Assembly (NCBI GenBank): GCA_016946835.1
Contig: JACVTC010000005.1
Span: forward strand, 1,882,501-1,946,500
DNA: 64,000 nt
DNA from: Neocallimastix lanati (nom. inval.)
Lineage: Eukaryota; Neocallimastigomycota; Neocallimastigomycetes; Neocallimastigales; Neocallimastigaceae
Direction: 5' to 3'
Of this stretch, positions 55,942-64,000 are shown piece after piece; within the stretch, counting starts at the first letter, position 1, and every line of letters starts with the position of its first letter. The position numbers and the translations under genes are program-made. The notes beneath the pieces are model-generated. The model did no database searches. It was not told the DNA's origin and saw only the letters and a list, made by a program, of their open reading frames with translations.

Positions 55942-57566
55942 TTTTTTTTTTTTTTTTTTTTTTTTTAGAATAAGAGAATAACTTTATTTAATTTATAATA
56001 ATAATAAAATTACATGATTTTAAAGGAAAAAAAATAATAAAATACATGAAGTAAAATATTATATATTATAAAATTATAAAAGTGCGTTAGAAGCAATAGT
56101 TTCTAACTTTTCATCGATGATAACACCACGTCCATTAATGTGAGTAATAATTTCAGTATTAGTGTTATCAACCGAATCTGTATCAGTTCTTTCATCGGGA
56201 GGTGAATATCCATGCCTTATTATTGATATGTCGACGCTCCTTAGCAACGGTAGATTCAACAGAATACCATTTCATCATCGATCTAAAAAAAAATATCGAC
56301 AAATTAAAGGTATTACGTTTGTTAGAAACTCTGCAATCCTCACAAAATACGGAACAATCGACGAAGTTGAACTTTGTTTAAAAATATTGTCAACTAATTG
56401 TCTTTGTTTCCCATCATTAACTTTAATTTTTGAATATATTGAATGCCCGCCAAGAAGAGCACTTAATATAAAATAATAAATATTATTATCATAATCCTTT
56501 TCTGAATTTAAAGAAACATCCAAGGATTTTTGTTCAATTATCATTGCAAACTTCAAAAAGAGATCATCTAGAAAAGGTAAAGATTTATTTCTGTAATTTT
56601 CCAATTCTTTATAGGCAAAGATCCAATGAGAAAAGCTAGGTACACTAACACTACAACAAAGGCGACATTTAGGGCAATCTTCAGAGATGATTTTTCTTTT
56701 AATGGAAATACTAATGTCAATTTTAAAACCACACCTAATTCGAGAAATCCAAAAGAATCCCAACTGATACTTAGGATATTGAAATGTTAAGTTTCTGATT
56801 TCTGAAATAAATACAAAATCATTCTCCTTGTAAATAATTACTTTTTTAGCTTTTGAGGATTTGAAGACACCTCTTTCCCAATAAAATTTTTTTATTTCAC
56901 TTGTTTTCTTACCATTTAATTTCTTATCCAAAGTCCTTGATTCTTTAGTCCATGAGTAATATGATATAGTAGGAATATCATTAGTAAGATGATTAATAAT
57001 ACATGATGAGTTTTTCCATTTTCTAAAACATCGTAATTAAGATATAGCATAGACAGATGAAAGATGAAAGAGGAGGTGTTCTCAATTCACGAGTAATATT
57101 ATAGAGACTAACATAAGAATTGCGAGATTTAAATCCATAACTCCAATAAAGTCCTCTATTAATAATTTTTTGAGCTTTAGAACGTCCGCTCTTATTTGAA
57201 CCAAAGAGAGGAGCATAATATAAAACAAGACTAAGAATAAACGAAACTTAAACATATTTCTTCAATGAGAGAGAAATAGATTTATTAATAAGAAATCGAA
57301 AGTACGAATTTAATTTGACATTTAAATTACTATTTAATTTGGATTGTATAGGTTTCAATGATAAAGATTCATCAAAAGGAATACTAAGATAAGTATAGTT
57401 GTCAGTTTTAGATAATTTTTAGAAGAGATAACCATCGATTATCATCAGAATCACAAAAAGCTGTAATCAGTACACCTGATATAGGCTATTCCTTTTCCAT
57501 CAACCCTCCATGGACCTGGAAAAACAGTCCACATCATTGGGGATAGATAGTGCGGTATCCATTAAA
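55942..57566 (-). mobile_element. LINE copy with RT remnant and zinc-knuckle region
   Basis: The longest member of the array. Upper part (57560-57060): broken RT C-terminus (YTYLSIPFDESLSLK, YYAPLFGSNKSGRSKA). 56931-56275 is an open stretch of 218 residues containing EDCPKCRLCCSV and HWIFAYKE. This looks like the C-terminal zinc knuckle of LINE proteins, with the last expected Cys replaced by Tyr. Then FVRIAEFLTNVIPLI and a 3' UTR ending TTATTCTCTTATTCT plus an A-tail (plus-strand T's 55942-55966). Stops separate the parts, so it is inactive. Confidence 0.82.
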
Positions 57567-58173
57567 TTTTTTTTTTTTTAATGGCAGCAAACTTGTTTCA
57601 TCTTTATTAATTAAATATTTGAAAAAAAATTACATGTAATAAAAAGAAAAAAAAAAAAAAGATAAAAAAATAAACAAAAAAAAAAAAAAAAAAAAAAAAC
57701 ACAAAATAAAATAAAATAATGGTATAATATATTCTAGTTTCATTTAATTAATATCTGTAAGACTTCACAAGGGCATTATTATACTGAAGTATAATAATTA
57801 ACTTTGGCTTCACAATGTTAATCATAATTTAAGATACGAAATTATGATCTTCATTGGTAGCCCTGCTGGCCTGTCTTACTGCTTCTTCAGCATTAATGCT
57901 CTTGGTAGTAGTAGTACGATTCGATTTGAACCTATTAAACAAAGACCATTGCCGGCCAATAGCAATAGGTATAATCGATTGAAGAAGTGACGCAGTAACC
58001 ACCAAGAATGGAGTATCAGAATAAGCACCTGATTTCATCTGGCACTTAAATAGATCCTTCCATTCCCTTGTACTGTTATTAATACTTCGACCTCCAAGAA
58101 CACTTTTTCACACACACTAGAATCAACATACACATTATTTTCAATATTATTACTAACATTACTAATAATACTA
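57567..58173 (-). mobile_element. LINE 3' end, family II-like copy
   Basis: Coding remnant 58038-57829 (FLVVTASLLQSII, EEAVRQASRATNEDHNF) corresponds to the same region of the 54 kb copy. The 3' UTR has internal T-runs, then AATAAAGATGAAAC, TTTGCTGCCATT and an A-tail (plus-strand T's 57567-57579). It is truncated on its 5' side directly below the A-tail of the next copy. Confidence 0.8.
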
Positions 58174-58891
58174 TTTTTTTTTTTTTTTTTTTTTTTAGAC
58201 AGGGAAGAGAATACACTTCCAAAACTTTATTAAATTTTATTTTAAAAAATACATGTAGGTGAAAAGTACATTTGAAATTAAAAATAAAAAATTTAAAAAA
58301 TAAAAAAATAAAAAGCTCGAAAATACTATGTATTTCGGCAAGTTGTACAATGCGGGAATTTTTCCCTTCCTAACAAATAAAAAAGAAATAAAACCTAGAA
58401 GTAACATCTTTAAAATAGATAGTGTGGTGTCCACTAAACTCTCCCCGGATTCACCATTTATTGAACTACTAGGGCGAGATTCATCCTTCGTAGAAATAGA
58501 TGATGATCCTGTATTATCATTATGCCTTATCAGTACGACGTCGACGCTCTTGGATAAGTTTGGTATTTTGCAATACCTATCAAATAATAGCTCAAACGAA
58601 CTACTTATGATAGGTATTGCACTTGTTAAGAATTCCGCCAAGCCCACAATTTTTGGAACAGGTGATTCAGATGAACCTTTGAAAAAAAGTTCATCTATAT
58701 GTCTCTGTTCCCCACTATCGAAATGTAGCTCATTTAAAACTAAAGTCCCACCAAGAAGGAACAAGTATATATAATGATTGATATAATCTTCAAAATTAGA
58801 AATAGAGTCATAGGAAGAAAGAGGATTAAACGCTCTAATCTTTCTAAGGAATAAAACATAGAAGATCCTTTATAATACAGTTTGATTTACT

Positions 58892-58894
<3 letters not shown>
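58174..58894 (-). mobile_element. LINE 3' end, family I, copy B
   Basis: Nearly identical to the neighbouring copy at 58895-59840 but 5'-truncated at ATGGAGTAAATCAAACTG, exactly behind that copy's A-tail. It keeps an open stretch of 175 residues (58764-58237) with LNELHFDSGEQRHIDEL and IVGLAEFLTSAIPII. It ends in CTCTTCCCTGTCT plus an A-tail (plus-strand T's 58174-58196). Confidence 0.88.
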
Positions 58895-58925
<31 letters not shown>

Positions 58926-59840
58926 CAGGGAAGAGAATACACTTCCAAAACTTTATTAATTTTATTTTAAAAAATACATGTAGGTGAAAAGTACATTTGA
59001 AATTAAAAAATAAAAAATTTAAAAAATAAAAAAATAAAAAAGCTCGAAAATACTATGTATTTCGGCAAGTTGTACTATGCGGGAATTTTTCCCTTCCTAA
59101 CAAATAAAAAAGAAATAAAACCTAGAAGTAACATCTTTAAAATAGATAGTGTGGTGTCCACTAAACTCTCCCCGGATTCATCATTTATTGAACTACTAGG
59201 ACAAGATTCATCCTTCGTAGAAATAGATGATGATCCTGTATTATCATTATGCCTTATCAGTACGACGTCGACGCTCTTGGATAAGTTTGGTATTTTGCAA
59301 TACCTATCAAATAATAGCTCAAACGAACTACTAATGATAGGTATTGCACTTGTTAAGAATTCCGCCAAGCCCACAATTTTTGGAACAGGTGACTCAGATG
59401 AACCTTTGAAAAGTAGTTCATTTAATTGTCTCTGTTCCCCACTATCGAAATGTAGCTCATTTAAAACTAAAGTCCCACCAAGAAGGAACAAGTATATATA
59501 ATGATTGATATAATCTTCAAAATTAGAAATAGAGTCATAGGAAGAAAGAGGATTAAACGCTCTAATCTTTCTAAGGAATAAAACATAGAAGATAATACAG
59601 TTTGATTTACTCCATTTTGCAAATGATTTAATCTGTAAGGCTGCGCAGACACCAGCAATAGGAGGAACATCATTAGGGATAGATAGTACGGTATCCATTA
59701 AAAATTTTATTAATAAAGCAAGTTAAAAAAAATTGGTGAGTGAGGACAACCTTGACGAATACCTTTGTTAATCCTAAATTATTCCGATAATTGTCCATCA
59801 ACCATTTATTTAATTATTAATTTATTGCAAAAATTGGTTA
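58895..59840 (-). mobile_element. LINE 3' end, family I, copy C (with RT scrap)
   Basis: The top of the array. 59790-59690 reads KGIRQGCPHSPIFFNLLY (the RT QGCP.SP box), then a stop. 59698-59075 is open for 207 residues (SIPNDVPPIAG, GLAEFLTSAIPIISSSFEL). The F-ADD catalytic segment expected between PPIAG and the following region is missing, so this is an internally deleted, dead copy. 3' end CTCTTCCCTGTCT plus an A-tail (plus-strand T's 58895-58922). The 5' boundary lies in an A-run near 59841-59883. Confidence 0.85.
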
Positions 59841-59846
59841 ATCAAA

Positions 59847-59922
<76 letters not shown>

Positions 59923-60440
59923 TTATTTTTTTATTTTATTTTATTTTATTTTATTTATTTTATTTATTTTATTTTATTTATTTTTTATTATGTTGTTTAT
60001 TATATATAATTAATATTTCTATATTATTGTAAAAAAATTTTTTTATTTTGCTTTTTCTTTATTATATATATATTATTTATATATATAATTTATTCTCTTA
60101 TTTTTTTATTTATTTATTTATTTATTAATTTTAAATTTTTTTTTTTTTTTGATTTTGTGTTTTTTTTTTTTTTTTTTTTTTTATTTAAATAAAATATAAA
60201 AATTTGTTAATAAAAAAAATTCTCTATTTATTATATATATTACTATTTTTATAATAAATTTTAAAAAATTAATATATATATGAATGTTAAATAATTTAAT
60301 AAATCTAACGTTTATCAATTTGATTTAAAAAATATATATATATATATAAAAATTATAATTTTAATAATTATTTATAAAAAAAAATTTTTTTCGGAATTTT
60401 TTATACTATATTATTTATTTTCAATAAAAGATAGAATTAT
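59841..60440. other. Spacer LINE array to TRAP1 3' end
   Basis: A-runs, an (AT)n tract (about 59885-59918), TTTAT repeats and T-runs. No gene. Confidence 0.7.
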
Positions 60441-63400
60441 CTATTTTGTTTCAGTTTTGGTTTCACTTTTGGATTCAGTATCATTAGCATCAACAACATT
60501 TTCCATTAACTTGTTTAATCTTCTAATAATAGTTCTTGGATCTTGTAATAAACCAGCAGAAATTAAAGCGTTATCATAAACTTGACGCATAACTTCTTTA
60601 GCAACTTCTGGCTTAGTCTTACGTAATTTATTCAAACCTACAATGACACGATGACTAGTGTTGATTTCTAATCTTTGTGGTGGGATTGGCATACCATTTA
60701 ACTTTGAACCTGGCATCATCATCATTAATCTTCTACTAATAGAGGCATCATGATCACGTAAAAGAGCTGGGGTAGAGGCAATACGATTATTAACAGTAAC
60801 TTGAGAAACAAGGGCTTTACCTAATGTTTCTTTAACCCAATCAATCATTTCCTTCGTTTCAGTTTCATCTAATTTTGATGCAGCACTTTCAACCTTACTC
60901 TTCTTTGCAATTTCTTCAGCAGCTGCTTGAGATTCAATGTTAAGAATTCTTTTACCCTTATATAAGTGAAGATTATTCATAACAAATTCATCAATAGCTT
61001 CATGACATAATATAACTTCAACATCATTTTGCTTAAATGGTTCATAGTATGGAGAATCTTCAACGATTTTACGGTTTGGAGTACAAGTATAGAAAATGCA
61101 TTCTTGTTCCTTTGGCATTTTTTCAACATATTCATCAAAAGAAGTAACTTCATCTTTACCAGTCTTAGTACTTGGGAATCTTAAAAGAGCAGCGATATCA
61201 GTTTTGAAACCATAATCAGCACAAATACCTTCTTTTAAGAAATTACCAAAGTTACTAGCAAATAATTTGTACTTTTCTGGGTCACGCTTAGATTCATCTA
61301 ATAACCATTTAATAATACGAGTAGTCATAACACTCTTAAGTCTAGCAATTAAAGCATTATCTTGAAGCATTTCACGAGAAACGTTTAATGGAATATCTTC
61401 ACTATCAATAACCCCACGAATGAAACGAAGCCATTCTGGTAATAATTGCTTACACTTAGCTTGAATTAAAACCTTTCTGGAGTAAAGACTAACACCTGGT
61501 TGCATACGACCTAAACCCATAGTTTCAGAGTGATATTGTGGAACATATAATAAACTAGAAATCTAAAAAATGAAAAAAATGAAAAAAAGAATTGTACATA
61601 TTTAATAAAAAAAAATGAATATATTTATTATTATTTTTATAATTATTCTTATTATTATTTTTATAAATTCTAAAATGTTAAACTCTCTTATTTCTGCTTT
61701 TTATTAAATTAATAATTATAACTGTTATTATTATTATTATTATTATTATAAATATCTAATTAATTTATTAATTTTATTATTGTTTTTCTATTCTTTTACT
61801 AATTTTTTATTATTTTATTTGTATATTTACTTGAATTGGAGCATCAGTCTTGTACAATAAAGTAAATTGTGGTTTATCATGGGCATTAGCAATGAATCTA
61901 TAGAATTCAATATGTTGATCTTCAGTAATTTCATTCTTATTCATAGTCCATAAAGCTTGAATAGTGTTGAGTCTCTTATTATTTAATATAATTGGATATT
62001 GAACAAAGTTTGAATAACGCTTAATAATTCTCTTAACAGTATTAATATCAGCAAAATCTTTACAGTCTTCACGTAAGTGAATAACAATCTTTGTACCAAC
62101 TGTTACACCATCAGCTTCAGAAACATCATATGAGCCAGTACCATCGGACGTCCAACAGTAACCTTTTGAACCCTTATGAGCAGATTTTGTGAAAACTTCA
62201 ACCTTATCAGCAACCATTAAACATGAATAGAAACCAACACCAAATTGACCAATCATATTTTCCTTAGCACTAGCACTACTTTGGTCAAGTTTCTTTAAGA
62301 ATGCTAAAGTACCAGAATTGGCAATAGTACCTAAATTGTTATTAACTTCATCTTCGTTCATACCAATACCAAAATCTTGGAAAATAATAGTTCTTTCCTT
62401 CTTATTAATACTGATATGAATTTCGGCTGGATTATTAGCAACAGATTCATCAAGAACTTTTTCATCAGTTAATTGTAAGTATCTGACCTTTTCTAAAGCA
62501 TCACTGGCATTTGATATAAGTTCTCTAATAAATACTTCCTTATCAGAATATAAACTCTTAGCAACAATATCAAGTAAACGCTTAGTTTCGGTCTTGAATT
62601 CATGCTTAACAGCAGTACCAACGGTCTTTTCATTAACAGCAATAGTACCTTCTTCTGGAATTTTTTCCTCTTCTTCATTCTACGGTAATACATTTTTATA
62701 TATAATTTATTTTAACACAAAAATTAACATCAAATTTCTTAAAAAAAACTTTTTACAATAAAAAATATATTTATTAAACTTACTAAAGGATCAGAGTTCT
62801 CAGTTACAAGGAATCTCTTAGAATTTTTATAAATACTAGCAGCCCTGTAATTTTTCTATTTTATAAATATATAATATATACTTGTTTTTAGTATTTTCTT
62901 ATCCAATATTATTTTTATATTAATAATACTTTTAATCAATTTTTATTTATTTTTTTTTTATGATTATTACTATTATTATTATTATAAAATAAATAATATT
63001 TTAACTATTTTTAAATATAAAATTTTAAATCGAAATATATTATGTCTATATAAAAGCAATAATCTTTTATTAAATATTTTTTTTTTTCATTTTATTATAT
63101 ATATTTTATTTCTTATCTTTAGAACACCTATTCATCATATATTGTAACTATTATATTATTAATCATAATTATTTTTATAATAATAGATTTAATTAATTTT
63201 TATTAATTTTTTTTTATTATTATAATTATTACTATTATTATAAAGTAAATAGAATTTTAAACTATTTTAAGAACTAAAATTTTAAATCGAAATGTATTAA
63301 TTTCAAATAAAAATAATAATCTTTTATTAAATCATTATTTTTTTTCATTTTATCATATAATTTTTTTTTATCTTTAGAACACCTATTCATTTTATATTAT

Positions 63401-63534
63401 TGATGAAGTTTTATATATTGTTTAAAAAAACTTACAAGAGATTTTAAAGAAACTCTTTCTAATTGTTGAAGAGAAGAAAGACTTAAAGAAGTAGCAGCCT
63501 TTGGTAAAGCGAATTTAGTAATTTGAGATAACAT
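60441..63534 (-). CDS. TRAP1: TRAP1, organellar Hsp90 chaperone
   Basis: Four exons, downward: 63534-63436, 62855-62784, 62679-61831, 61562-60441 (TAA), 713 residues (human TRAP1 704). The N-terminus MLSQITKFALPKAATSLSL is an Arg/Lys/Ser-rich, acid-free amphipathic presequence. The ATPase domain has the catalytic Glu/Asn in RELISNASDAL (Glu110, Asn114), DFGIGM (159-164) and GQFGVG (201-206). The middle domain has SLYSRKVLIQAK and FIRGVIDSEDIPLN; the C-terminal dimerisation domain has NALISAGLLQDP. The wording (GYCWTSDG, KTDAPIQ, FRYVA-like FYRFIANAHDKP) is TRAP1 and not cytosolic Hsp90. There is no charged linker and no MEEVD or KDEL end. TRAP1 folds proteins in the mitochondrial matrix; in an anaerobic fungus the site would be the hydrogenosome (inference). 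Acceptor 62856 was chosen because it alone keeps phase with exon 1. Confidence 0.95.
62931..63400. repeat. Tandem duplication inside TRAP1 intron 1
   Basis: Two direct copies of about 215 nt, roughly 62931-63144 and 63189-63400. Landmarks occur in the same order in both: TTTTTTTATTATTA-type start, AATTTTAAATCGAAAT, AATAATCTTTTATTAAAT, TTTTCATTTTAT and ATCTTTAGAACACCTATTCAT. Confidence 0.85.
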
Positions 63535-64000
63535 CTTAATTTTTAATATAATTTAGAAAAAAAAAATATTTTAACAAATAAAAAATCCAAATAAATAGTT
63601 AAAAATATTTTACTATTATTTTTACATTAATCTTTTATTAAAATATTATATTGTGTATAAAACTATATCAATTTTATTATATTTATTTATTTTATAATAA
63701 GCTTTATCTCCCCAATATAAAATATTAATTTGATTTTTACCTATATATCAATAAAAAGTTTTAAAAATACGCAAAAAGAAAAATTATAAAAAAAAAACAA
63801 TTTTTATTCTTATATATTAATCTTTTTTTGTCAATATGGAATAGTTTTCTAATTTTTTTAATATTTTATACATTATAATCATAATATATTAATTGGTACT
63901 ATTTAATTATAAATTACATGGATTTATCACCATCATTTTTTTATCTACTTATTTATTTATTATTCATATTTATTTATTCATTTATTTAATATTATCAATT
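63535..64000. other. Upstream region of TRAP1
   Basis: Promoter-side sequence of TRAP1, AT-rich with short T-runs. No second gene is visible before the window ends. Confidence 0.65.

Noticed and set aside
62784-62844. Alternative TRAP1 exon 2 starting after CAG at 62845
   Set aside because: It looks like a better acceptor but leaves a phase conflict with exon 1 (99 nt). The acceptor before 62855 keeps phase and adds K-N-Y-R.

Overview
The window is nuclear DNA of a eukaryote with extremely AT-rich non-coding sequence. Homopolymer A and T runs, (AT)n and (AAT)n tracts fill introns and spacers, while the exons are clearly richer in G+C. Ten protein genes can be read, nine complete and one cut by the left edge, and all but the one I could not identify belong to a recognised family. 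They lie in long spacers (up to about 7 kb) and nearly all contain short GT-AG introns. The gene set fits a zoosporic fungus, and the base composition and gene spacing point to an anaerobic gut fungus (Neocallimastigomycota). The evidence is two cilium/flagellum-linked genes (ARL2BP, CFAP97), a TRAP1-type organellar Hsp90, a sphingomyelin-synthase-like enzyme, fungal-type Raptor and Nem1, and many dead LINE fragments. The organism assignment is an inference, not a database result.

Layout. 1-5260 (+): Raptor/Kog1, 5' end missing. 5261-12157: spacer with one higher-complexity island (about 6430-7053). 12158-13774 (+): Nem1/CTDNEP1-type phosphatase. 14546-17163 (-): unrecognised Asn/Ser-rich protein in four exons, convergent with NEM1. 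18749-22352 (+): RBM25-like splicing factor. 24143-27404 (+): Sof1/DCAF13 WD40 protein. 28195-30494 (+): LINE remnants. 31029-33488 (-): ARL2BP homologue in seven tiny exons, invisible as an open frame. 34858-35165 (-): decayed duplicate of ARL2BP intron 4 plus exon 4. 36859-38856 (-): sphingomyelin-synthase-like membrane enzyme with a long Ser/Asn-rich tail. 44183-48059 (-): Rab escort protein in ten exons, flanked by two related relics that face outwards. 51267-53368 (+): CFAP97-family protein that needs a 10-nt micro-exon. 53868-59840 (-): a head-to-tail array of 5'-truncated LINE copies separated by their poly(A) tails. 60441-63534 (-): TRAP1 Hsp90 with an organelle presequence.

The genes are unrelated housekeeping functions: TORC1 signalling, lipin activation, splicing, 40S ribosome biogenesis, Arl2/tubulin biology, sphingolipids, Rab prenylation, flagellum and organellar chaperone. 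There is no operon-like logic. The most distinctive features are structural: first exons of 3, 7 and 16 nt, a 10-nt internal exon, acceptor sites preceded by A-runs instead of a pyrimidine tract, and layered LINE insertions at poly(A) tails. All exon borders were read by hand from splice signals, phase continuity and family resemblance. No alignments or searches were run.
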